Of a DNA stretch of 20,577 bases, positions 12,129 to 18,717 are shown in pieces; positions within the stretch are counted from its first letter, which is position 1; the number at the start of each line of letters is the position of its first letter. Origin of the DNA: a virus; IMG/VR virus record IMGVR_UViG_3300036045_000069, positions 1-20,577 of that record; one strand, 5' to 3'. The position numbers were made by a program, and so were the translations under genes. The notes beneath the pieces were generated by a model. It made no database searches, was not told where the DNA came from, and worked only from the letters and a program-made list of their open reading frames with translations.

Positions 12129-12485
12129 ATGCCGACGGAGTACCTGCTCGGGACGGACGGCCCCACGCAGCTGGATGTCAAGCGGGCGGTGGTCAATCAC
12201 GGGTCGAGCGGCGACAACACGATCGTCGCGGCGGTGACGGGTAAGAAGCTGCGCGTGCTGTCGGGCTACGTCCACGCGGCCGGCGCGGTGCTGGTGCGTT
12301 TCGAGAGCGGCGCGGGCGGGACGGCGTTGACGGGGCAGATGTCGCTGGCGGCGAACGCGGGCGTGGACCTGCCCTACGACCCGCTCGGCCACTTCGAGAC
12401 GGCGGCGGGGCAGCTGCTGAACCTGGAGCTGGGGTCCGGCGTCAACGTGTCGGGGTGGATCAACTATATTGAAGTCGGCCCGTAA
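12129..12485 (+). CDS. Small beta-sandwich virion-associated protein
   Basis: The 118-aa product begins MPTEYLLGTDGPTQLDVKRA. It has alternating strands: NTIVAAVTGKKLRVLSGYVH, VLVRFESGAGGTALTGQMSL, then DLPYDPLGHFETAAGQLLNL and a closing SGWINYIEVG strand. This DNTIVAAVTGKK...LTG.MSLAANGG...FET..G..L pattern recurs in small phage structural proteins and suggests a head fiber or decoration domain; that is pattern knowledge, not a proven function. GGGGGCG precedes the ATG at 12129. It lies just after the terminator-like hairpin. Confidence 0.68.
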   Translation: MPTEYLLGTDGPTQLDVKRAVVNHGSSGDNTIVAAVTGKKLRVLSGYVHAAGAVLVRFESGAGGTALTGQMSLAANAGVDLPYDPLGHFETAAGQLLNLELGSGVNVSGWINYIEVGP

Positions 12486-12528
12486 GTGATGTGTGGCAAA
12501 GACTTCCTTCCTCTCCAGGGGAAAGTGG

Positions 12529-13350
12529 ATGCCGAAGCACAGCGTGATGATCTGCCGGTTCCCGTACGGGGGCTACGAGCTGTCGGAGTGCGTGGACTGG
12601 CTGGTGGAGACGGTCATCGAGATGAAGGGTGACGCCAGGGTGGGCGACATCTTCCGCAAGAGGATCGCGGACACCCCCATCTCGATGACGAGGAACGAGG
12701 CGTGCTTGGTGGCGAGGGAGCTGGGCGCCGACTTCCTGCTGATGATCGACGACGACGTTGCGCCGGACCACCACGTGAAGGAGGCCGGCTCGCGGCCGTT
12801 CTGGCGTAGCAGCTTCGAGTTCCTCCTGGCGCACAAGGGGCCGGGCGTGGTGGCGGCGCCTTATTGCGGGCCGCCTCCTCATGAGAACATTTACGTTTTC
12901 CGGTGGCGCAACAAGGCGAGCGGCAACCCGGCCGACCACCAGGTGCTGGACCTGAAGCTGGACCAGTACACGCGTGAGGAGGCGGCGGAGCGGACGGGGA
13001 TCGAGGAGGTGGCGGCCTTGCCGACGGGCCTCCTCTTGATGAGCACGGCGGTGCTGGACAGGCTGCCGCCCCCCTGGTTCGAGTACGAGTACGCGGACCT
13101 GTACAAGGCGCGGAAGGTGACTACGGAGGACGTGTACTTCACGCGCAACCTCTCTATGTCGGGCGTGCCCGTCTACTGCAACTGGGACGCCTGGGCGGCG
13201 CACGACAAGAGGAAGCTGGTGGGGAGGCCCCGGCCGGCGACGTTCGATTTGGTGCGCGACGAGTACAGGAAGGCGTTCGAGATCCGCGCGCGTGGTGAGT
13301 CGCCCCGGATGATGGACGTGCCGCCGGGCGGCGTCATCGTGGGGACGTGA
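12529..13350 (+). CDS. GT-A fold glycosyltransferase-like protein
   Basis: The 273-aa product carries a typical GT-A signature: SMTRNEACLVARELGADFLL followed by MIDDDVAPD, with the metal-binding DDD at 74-76. A later strand has VVAAPYCGPP, then ALPTGLLLMSTAVLDRL and a TTEDVYFTRNL acidic acceptor-side motif ending at CNWDAWAAH. These features match nucleotide-sugar transferases of the GT2 type. The ATG at 12529 is preferred, behind GGGGAAAGTGG; a GTG at 12493 would add 12 residues. No membrane helix is present. Its place among capsid genes suggests it modifies a virion protein (inference), though the substrate is not shown. Confidence 0.75.
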   Translation: MPKHSVMICRFPYGGYELSECVDWLVETVIEMKGDARVGDIFRKRIADTPISMTRNEACLVARELGADFLLMIDDDVAPDHHVKEAGSRPFWRSSFEFLLAHKGPGVVAAPYCGPPPHENIYVFRWRNKASGNPADHQVLDLKLDQYTREEAAERTGIEEVAALPTGLLLMSTAVLDRLPPPWFEYEYADLYKARKVTTEDVYFTRNLSMSGVPVYCNWDAWAAHDKRKLVGRPRPATFDLVRDEYRKAFEIRARGESPRMMDVPPGGVIVGT

Positions 13351-13378
13351 GGCGGCCGCGCCGCCAGGGAGGGGAGAG

Positions 13379-13669
13379 ATGGCGCACATCATGGCGGCGG
13401 AGCAGGCGGGGGCGAGCCTGGCGGAGTACGGCATCGTGGGCATCTTGGTCACGGTGATCGTGGGGGTGATGGGGATGCTGTTGCGTCACATTCTCAGCCA
13501 GGCCGAGAAGGACCGGGAGATGTGGATCAAGCAGTCGGAGCGGTTCGTCGTGGCGCTGACGGGGGTGACGGAGCAGGTGCATCAGACGGCGGTGGTGCTG
13601 AAGGAGACGAAGGCGGAGCTGGCGATGCTCCGCGAGGAGTGGAGGGAGTACCGGGAGAGGAACAAGTGA
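13379..13669 (+). CDS. Holin-like protein with one membrane helix and coiled coil
   Basis: The 96-aa product follows GGAGGGGAG. Residues about 17-38 form one hydrophobic helix (YGIVGILVTVIVGVMGMLL). Residues 40-96 are charged and helical (QAEKDREMWIKQSERFVVAL; KETKAELAMLREEWREYRER), a likely coiled coil. One N-terminal transmembrane helix followed by a charged coil resembles BhlA/UviB-type holin-like peptides. The adjacent exported proteins and papain-like protease support a lysis module. A membrane-anchored virion or spanin-like function remains possible. Its stop overlaps the next start as GTGA. Confidence 0.6.
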   Translation: MAHIMAAEQAGASLAEYGIVGILVTVIVGVMGMLLRHILSQAEKDREMWIKQSERFVVALTGVTEQVHQTAVVLKETKAELAMLREEWREYRERNK

Positions 13670-14346
13670 AAAAGACTTACATCGCCTTGGCGGCGCTGCT
13701 GGCCCTGGCCGGCTGGGCGCCGGGCGCGGAGATCAGCCTGCCGGAGAAGGTGACGGTGAAGCCTGGCCGGCTGTTCAAGATCGAGGCCAAGGCTAAGGGG
13801 CAGGTGCGGTGGGTCAACGTGCACGACCAGCTGGACCTGATCCCCGACAGCTCGGGGGCGTATGCGATCGGGCTGGGCGCGGTGCCGGGCAGCTACAAGG
13901 TGGCGGCGTACGCCGGGGACAAGGACGGTGCGACGGAGCCGGCCTACTGCACGGTGGTGGTGGAGGGCGAGGCGCCGCCAGGCCCGAAGCCAGGGCCTGG
14001 GCCGAAGCCGGACCCGAAGCCGGACCCGGTCGTCAGGCCGTTGGCCTACCTCGTGGTTGTGGAGGAGACGGTGGAGGCTTCGGGCGTGCGCGGCGCGATG
14101 CTCCGCGACAGGGCGCTGCTGGAGCTGATGGCCGCGCGGAAGTACGTCGCGCGGGTGGTGGACAAGGACGTGAGGGACGGCGACGGCAACGTGCCGCGTG
14201 ACGTGCGGCCCTACGTCGAGCGGGCGAGGGGCAAGTCGCTTCCCCAGCTTTACCTGGTGGCCAAGGATGGCGCGGTGCTGTACGAGGGCGCGTGCCCGAA
14301 GACGGCGGCTGACCTGGTGGCCCTCCTCAAGAAGATCGGGGGCTGA
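13666..14346 (+). CDS. Exported two-domain protein (Ig-like plus thioredoxin-like fold)
   Basis: A GTG start at 13666 overlaps the holin stop and follows GGGAGAGG. Residues 1-21 are a signal peptide (KKTYIALAALLALAGWAPGA). Residues 22-100 are beta-rich and Ig-like (GSYKVAAYAGDKDGATEPAY). Residues 103-123 are a Pro-rich linker of PGPKP/DPKPD repeats. Residues 124-226 look thioredoxin-like by their closing pattern (LPQLYLVAKDGAVLYEGAC, then a terminal helix), but no CxxC redox pair is visible, so redox activity is not supported. Likely periplasmic or outside the cell. The ATG-initiated longer frame overlapping the previous gene is rejected. Confidence 0.75.
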   Translation: MKKTYIALAALLALAGWAPGAEISLPEKVTVKPGRLFKIEAKAKGQVRWVNVHDQLDLIPDSSGAYAIGLGAVPGSYKVAAYAGDKDGATEPAYCTVVVEGEAPPGPKPGPGPKPDPKPDPVVRPLAYLVVVEETVEASGVRGAMLRDRALLELMAARKYVARVVDKDVRDGDGNVPRDVRPYVERARGKSLPQLYLVAKDGAVLYEGACPKTAADLVALLKKIGG

Positions 14347-14349
14347 GCG

Positions 14350-15186
14350 ATGGTCGAGCGATTCAAGAACGTCTTCACGGCGGACGACGGGTATGTCTAC
14401 AAGCTGGGGAACCGCCTGCCGGAGCTGGGGAAGCTGAAGGCCGAGTGGCCGCTCTACGGCTCGGTGCCGAGCGCGCCGTTGATCCCGCGAGGCGACTGGC
14501 CGAAGTACGCGGCGAAGGCGTTCACGCCGAACCCTCACCTGCCGTCAGTGCACGACCAGAACGGCTACGGCATGTGTAATGCCAGCGCCACCTGCGCGGC
14601 GATGGAGTACTGCCGTGCGGTGCAGGGGCTGAAGTTCGTCAAGCTGTCGGCCGGGCACCTGTACGGCCGGATCAACGGCGGGCGCGACCAGGGGTCGCTG
14701 CTGGAGGACGGGCTGGAGGCGGCGATGAAGGTTGGCGTGGCCACCGTCGGCGCGTGCCCGTACCTGCAATGGCGGTCCAGGCCGCCTGGCAGCGACGAGC
14801 AGGCCAGGCACTTCCGGGTGCTGGAGTCCTTCCTGTGCCCGACGTTCGACCACGTCTTCAGCGCGGTGTGCATGGGCTTCGGGATGATCACCGGCATCCG
14901 GTGGTACGACAACTTCACCCCGAACGAGCAGGGCTGGCTGCCGCGTGCGGGGCGTGGCCGTTGGGGCGGGCACGCCATCTTCGGGCACACGCCCGTCGTG
15001 GACGAGTCGGACCCGGGCCACTTCGGCGTCGAGCACACCAACAGCTGGACGGAGCGGTACGGCAAGCAGGGCCGCTTCGTCATCGGCGAGGAGCACTACT
15101 CCGGGCCGGTGGGCGGGTGGTGGGCGGTGCGTGCGGTGACGGACGAGGGCGGCGGCGAGCTGCCGGAGCCTAAGGACTTGGAGTGA
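14350..15186 (+). CDS. Papain-like (C1A) cysteine protease
   Basis: The 278-aa product has the papain-family catalytic layout: SVHDQNGYGMCNASATCAAM with oxyanion Gln about 70 and nucleophile Cys76, GGHAIFGHTPV with His208, and VEHTNSWTERYGKQGRFVIG with Asn231. The order and spacing match C1A peptidases, as does the middle LEDGLEAAMKVGVATVGACP segment. No signal peptide or pro-region of usual length is evident, so activity may be regulated differently. It lies between an exported Pro-linker protein and an exported Cys-rich protein, next to a holin-like gene; roles in lysis, entry or virion maturation are all possible. GGGGG lies before the ATG at 14350. Confidence 0.88.
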   Translation: MVERFKNVFTADDGYVYKLGNRLPELGKLKAEWPLYGSVPSAPLIPRGDWPKYAAKAFTPNPHLPSVHDQNGYGMCNASATCAAMEYCRAVQGLKFVKLSAGHLYGRINGGRDQGSLLEDGLEAAMKVGVATVGACPYLQWRSRPPGSDEQARHFRVLESFLCPTFDHVFSAVCMGFGMITGIRWYDNFTPNEQGWLPRAGRGRWGGHAIFGHTPVVDESDPGHFGVEHTNSWTERYGKQGRFVIGEEHYSGPVGGWWAVRAVTDEGGGELPEPKDLE

Positions 15187-15473
15187 CCACGATGCGTCAG
15201 CTGATGGCCGACTGTATCGCCCTGGCCGCGATGGCGGCCCTGGCGTCCGCCGTGCTGGGCGCGGCGCTGCCGGAGCCGAACTTCGCCCCGGCCCTGCCGG
15301 CGCCGAAGTTCCCGGCGCCGAAGAAGAAGGAGGCCCGGAAGAAGACCTGCCCCTGCTCGCCGGCCTGCGTGTGCGGCTGCAACGAGGGCGGGCCGTGCCG
15401 GTGCGAGGTGCGCGTGGCGCCGGTGATCATCCGCCCGGCGCAGCTGCCGGCGATGGGCAGCTGCGTGAAGTGA
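15183..15473 (+). CDS. Exported small Cys-rich protein
   Basis: The GTG at 15183 overlaps the protease stop as GTGA, behind AAGGA; an ATG at 15192 is the alternative. The first about 28 residues are a signal-peptide-like helix (MRQLMADCIALAAMAALASA...), followed by a Pro/Ala-rich linker (PALPAPKFPAPKKKEARKK). The end has a dense Cys cluster (CPCSPACVCGCNEGGPCRCE), suited to disulfides or metal binding. There is no lipobox Cys at the expected position. Coupled to the papain-like gene, it may be its partner, inhibitor or a cell-envelope-binding factor (inference). Confidence 0.72.
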   Translation: MTTMRQLMADCIALAAMAALASAVLGAALPEPNFAPALPAPKFPAPKKKEARKKTCPCSPACVCGCNEGGPCRCEVRVAPVIIRPAQLPAMGSCVK

Positions 15474-15519
15474 AGGTGAGTCCTTGGCGCCAGTTGGCGC
15501 CGTTCACGGAGAGAGACTG

Positions 15520-15885
15520 ATGCCTACTGCCATCCCACCCCTGGTCGAGTCGTTCCCGTTCGAGGCGGCGTCGCTGCTGGTGGACCAGCTGCGCGGCCGG
15601 GCCTCGTGGGGCTACCGCACGATCGCGGCGGCCGGCCTCCAGATCGTCAGTTACGGCCTGCACGTCGCGCTGCCCGACGACGACGTGAAGGCGTGCTACC
15701 TGCCGGCCGGCTCGTTCGGCGAGACGCTGACGCACTCGGAGCTGGAGGACAAGCTGGCCGCCATCTGCGACGAGTGCGGCGGCGACCACGAGGGGAAGTG
15801 CAAGGCCGACGCCAAGTTCGACCCGGCGACGTGGCTGCTGATCATCCGCACGGTCCTGGAGATCATCGGCAACTTCCGGAGGTGA
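15520..15885 (+). CDS. Hypothetical protein (121 aa)
   Basis: The product begins MPTAIPPLVESFPFEAASLL; GGAGAGAG precedes the ATG at 15520. It has a mostly polar body, a small Cys cluster (ICDECGGDHEGKC) that could bind zinc, and a C-terminal hydrophobic helix (TWLLIIRTVLEIIGNF). I do not recognise a family. It stands between the exported Cys-rich protein and the terminase small-subunit candidate and is separated from the next gene by 3 nt. Confidence 0.7.
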   Translation: MPTAIPPLVESFPFEAASLLVDQLRGRASWGYRTIAAAGLQIVSYGLHVALPDDDVKACYLPAGSFGETLTHSELEDKLAAICDECGGDHEGKCKADAKFDPATWLLIIRTVLEIIGNFRR

Positions 15886-15888
15886 TCC

Positions 15889-16227
15889 GTGCCGAAGATG
15901 CCGCGCCTGCCCCGCTCCGTCGTCCAGGCGATGGAGGGGGCGGGCGTCTCGGTGCCCCAGATCGCGGAGCTGGTTGGGCACTTCATGGAGCTGGCGGGGG
16001 GCGCCAGGAAGTTCGCCGTGATGCTGATGGACGAGTACCGCTTCGCGCCGGCCGGCTCGATCATGCGGCAACGGATCCTCGACAGCGTGCTGCGCATGAT
16101 GGCGCTGGCCGGCCAGCAGATGGGCACGTCGGAGGAGACGGACCTGGTGAGCGCGGCCGACATGGAGCGCGAGCTGAAGAGGCTCATGGAGCAAATGCCA
16201 GATGCCCCGGAAGCCAAAGAACCCTGA
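15889..16227 (+). CDS. Candidate terminase small subunit
   Basis: The 112-aa product starts at a GTG behind GGAGGTG. It is helical, beginning with a basic arm (PKMPRLPRSVVQAMEGAGVS) and a possible helix-turn-helix (VSVPQIAELVGHFMELAGG), and ends with a charged helix (AADMERELKRLMEQM). The gene ends inside the start of TerL, overlapping it by 26 nt. Size, helical content and position immediately before TerL suit a TerS, which recognises phage DNA for packaging. The call rests mostly on position, as TerS families are very divergent. Confidence 0.55.
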   Translation: MPKMPRLPRSVVQAMEGAGVSVPQIAELVGHFMELAGGARKFAVMLMDEYRFAPAGSIMRQRILDSVLRMMALAGQQMGTSEETDLVSAADMERELKRLMEQMPDAPEAKEP

Positions 16228-18049
16228 AGCGCCCGAGCCGCCGAAGCAGTCGAGCCAGCGTAAGAAGCTGGCGAAGCTGCCGCCGCCGGACTACCGCAAG
16301 GGGCCTACGGGGAAGCCGGGCGGCCCGGTGAGGGCGGTGGCCTCGACGCAGGGGACGCCCCAGCCGCACATCCTGGTGGACGTCGGCGCGCCGGCGACGG
16401 ACGTGACGACGGCGTTCGCGGCCGACTACGTCAACGCCTACACGATCCACCGCATCCGCAAGCTGGCGCACGAGATGGCCAAGAGGCGGGCGGAGGCGCT
16501 GAACCTGTTCGAGCCGCTCGACGGCCAGAAGGAGTTCTTCGCCAGCAAGGTGCCGTACCGACTGGTGCGCGGCAGCAACCGGGCCGGCAAGACGCTGTGC
16601 GCGGCGGTGGAGGTGGCCCGCGCCGCGTGCGGCTCGGACCCTCACGGGAAGTACCCGGGCCGCGACGGCACGGCCTTCCTGGTGGGCAAGGACCAGAAGC
16701 ACGTCGCCAAGGTGATCTACGCGAAGCTGTTCCGGCCGGGGGCCTTCAAGATCATCCGCGACAAGGGGACGGGCCGGTGGCGGGCCTACCGGCCCTGGGA
16801 CTACGAGGACGCGGGGCGGGCGCAGGAGGCCCGGCTGGCGCCGCCCTTGATCCCCGAGCGGCTGGTCCGCGAGGTGGCGTGGGAGAACAAGAAGGAGAAC
16901 GTGCCGTCGGTGGTGCGGCTGACGAACGGCTGGGAGCTGTTCTTCTTCTCCTCCTTGGGCAAGCCGCCGCAAGGAAGCCCGATCGACCTGTTCTGGCTGG
17001 ACGAGGAGATCGTGGACCCGGCGTGGTACCCGGAGCTGGCCGCCCGCGTGGTGGACCGGAGGGGGCGTGGCATCTGGAGCGCGACGCCCCAGGCGGGCAC
17101 GGACCAGCTCTACGAGCTGCACGAGCGGGCCGAGAAGGAGCGGGCGCAGCTGGCGGAGCGTGACCGGCGCATCGCCGAGTTCGTGGTGCTGCTGGAGGAC
17201 AACCGGCACATCGACGAGGCCGCCAAGAGGGCGCTGGCGGCGGACCTGAGCGAGGAGGAGGCGCGGGTGCGGATCGGCGGCGAGTACGCCGTCACGAGTT
17301 ACAAGGTGTACCCGAACTTCAACATGCTCGTTCACGGCTGGCCGGAGATGGAGGTGCCGGCGGAGTGGACGCGGTACGCCTACATCGACCCCGGCCACCG
17401 GGTGTGCGCGGTGCTGTTCGCGGCGGTCCCGCCGCCGGGCGGGCCGGACATCGTGCTGTTGTACCGGGAGCTGTACATCCAGGAGGCGAGCGCCGCCGTG
17501 TTCGCGGCCGCCATGAAGGCCGCCGTCGCCGGCGAGGAGATCCAGGCGTTCGTGATGGACATGAACATGGGCCGGCACACCGAGCTGGGCACGGGCAAGA
17601 CGGTGGCCCAGCAGTACAGCGAGGCGCTGGTGAAGGAGGGCGTCAAGAGCCGCGCGACGGGGTACAGCTTCCTCCCGGCGGCCGACGACGTGCAGGCGGG
17701 GGTCATGGCGGTGCAGGGGATGCTCCGCGTGCGCGACGGGGAGGCCGGGCCGAAGCTCCGGGTGATGCAGGGGCGGCTGCCCAATTTCGAGTACGAGATC
17801 AAGCGCTACCACCGCAAGCGGGTGGCGGGCGTGGTGAAGGAGGAGCCGGACAACCGGAAGGCCAACCACCTTATGGATGATTTGCGCTACATGGCGCTGC
17901 ACGGGCCGAAGCACGTCCCGTCGCGGCCGCCCGCCACGAAAAGGTCGCCGGCGGTGGAGTACCTGAAGCGTAAGGAGGACCGCCGCCTCGCGCGGGACGG
18001 AGGCGGCGCGGTGAACCTTGGTCCCGGCAAGGGGGCGATATGGAAGTGA
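16202..18049 (+). CDS. terL: Terminase large subunit
   Basis: The 615-aa product carries a Walker A RGSNRAGKT (residues 123-131), a Walker B DLFWLDEE (262-269), and SATPQAG (293-299), which fits the ATPase coupling motif. A C-terminal RNase H-like nuclease follows, with YIDPGH (Asp396) and FVMDMNMG (Asp453); a third acidic residue probably lies near HLMDDLRY. The N-terminal 60 residues are Lys/Pro-rich and disordered. TerL pumps DNA into the procapsid and cuts it. Length is at the upper normal range. The ATG at 16202 lies within the TerS candidate's end; the 3' end overlaps the next gene by 10 nt. Confidence 0.95.
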   Translation: MPRKPKNPEAPEPPKQSSQRKKLAKLPPPDYRKGPTGKPGGPVRAVASTQGTPQPHILVDVGAPATDVTTAFAADYVNAYTIHRIRKLAHEMAKRRAEALNLFEPLDGQKEFFASKVPYRLVRGSNRAGKTLCAAVEVARAACGSDPHGKYPGRDGTAFLVGKDQKHVAKVIYAKLFRPGAFKIIRDKGTGRWRAYRPWDYEDAGRAQEARLAPPLIPERLVREVAWENKKENVPSVVRLTNGWELFFFSSLGKPPQGSPIDLFWLDEEIVDPAWYPELAARVVDRRGRGIWSATPQAGTDQLYELHERAEKERAQLAERDRRIAEFVVLLEDNRHIDEAAKRALAADLSEEEARVRIGGEYAVTSYKVYPNFNMLVHGWPEMEVPAEWTRYAYIDPGHRVCAVLFAAVPPPGGPDIVLLYRELYIQEASAAVFAAAMKAAVAGEEIQAFVMDMNMGRHTELGTGKTVAQQYSEALVKEGVKSRATGYSFLPAADDVQAGVMAVQGMLRVRDGEAGPKLRVMQGRLPNFEYEIKRYHRKRVAGVVKEEPDNRKANHLMDDLRYMALHGPKHVPSRPPATKRSPAVEYLKRKEDRRLARDGGGAVNLGPGKGAIWK

Positions 18050-18429
18050 CGTTGGAGGCCGGCCCGATGGCGCAGTCGCTGTTCCGGGTGTTCTCGGGGT
18101 GCTGCGTGCTGGCGGGGGACTGGGAGGGGCTGTCCTTGGAGGACCAGGCCCGGTGGTACGCCGTCGCGACGGGGGGGGCGCGGAAGATGCAGGAGCTGGA
18201 GGGCGAGACCCTGGCCGACGCCGGCCAGAAGTTGGCCGCCATCTTCGCCGGCGGCGAGGGCGTGCCGGAGGTGTTCAGCTCGCCGCCTGGGCGGCTGGCC
18301 TGGGAGGCGGTGGCGCGGCAGTTGTGGCTGCTGATCGACTGCGACGAGGTGGGCACGTTCGAGGACGGCGAGGCGATGTGTGTGAGCGTGTTCCGGAAGA
18401 AGATCGGCTTACTCAAGCAGGCGGGGTGA
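18040..18429 (+). CDS. Hypothetical protein between terminase and portal (129 aa)
   Basis: The ATG at 18040 lies just inside the TerL 3' end after GGGGGC. The product is mostly helical (GLSLEDQARWYAVATGGARK; LADAGQKLAAIFAGGEGV) with a Trp-rich segment (AWEAVARQLWLLIDCDEVG) and a basic end. No motif is recognised. A later ATG (MAQSLFRVF) is possible. Its stop is close to the next start. Position between packaging genes suggests a head-related or regulatory role only. Confidence 0.7.
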   Translation: MEVTLEAGPMAQSLFRVFSGCCVLAGDWEGLSLEDQARWYAVATGGARKMQELEGETLADAGQKLAAIFAGGEGVPEVFSSPPGRLAWEAVARQLWLLIDCDEVGTFEDGEAMCVSVFRKKIGLLKQAG

Positions 18430-18434
18430 ATTCA

Positions 18435-18713
18435 GTGACTCCTGAGATCGGGCAAGTTGTTCTTTGGTATCCTGAAGGTGACGCGAACGCCGCGCCGCAC
18501 CCGGCGGTGGTGACGGCGGTGGGCCAGTCGGCCCTGACGGTGAACGTGATGGGGCCGGACATGCGTAACTTCCAGGTTCGGGACGGCGTGCATCACGTCG
18601 CCAGCGCGGAGGCGCGGAAGGACGCGGCGAAGGAGGCTGGCGCGTGGGACTTCACCCCGCGTGACCGGAGGGTGGACGCCCTGCTGAGCGAGCTGGGCGG
18701 CGTCAAGGAGTGA
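18435..18713 (+). CDS. Small SH3-like protein (92 aa)
   Basis: From the GTG at 18435 (MTPEIGQVVLWYPEGDANAA) the product shows a small beta-barrel pattern: GQVVLWYPEGD, then PAVVTAVGQSALTVNVMGPD and MRNFQVRDGVHHV, followed by a charged helical tail. GGGGTGA lies 5 nt before this GTG; a GTG at 18426 overlapping the previous stop is an alternative. Proteins with an IGQ.V...P....A...V..V......... pattern are common in phages as uncharacterised SH3-like folds. It immediately precedes the portal (ATG at 18718). Function unknown. Confidence 0.68.
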   Translation: MTPEIGQVVLWYPEGDANAAPHPAVVTAVGQSALTVNVMGPDMRNFQVRDGVHHVASAEARKDAAKEAGAWDFTPRDRRVDALLSELGGVKE

Positions 18714-18717
18714 CGCG

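Noticed and set aside
13666-14346. Thioredoxin-type redox enzyme
   Set aside because: The C-terminal fold pattern is suggestive, but no CxxC pair is present, so redox activity is not claimed.
16184-17914. Long minus-strand frame of 576 codons opposite the terminase gene
   Set aside because: Arg/His/Val/Pro-rich composition typical of antisense frames in GC-rich genes; no motif or ribosome-binding site, and TerL is certain on the plus strand.
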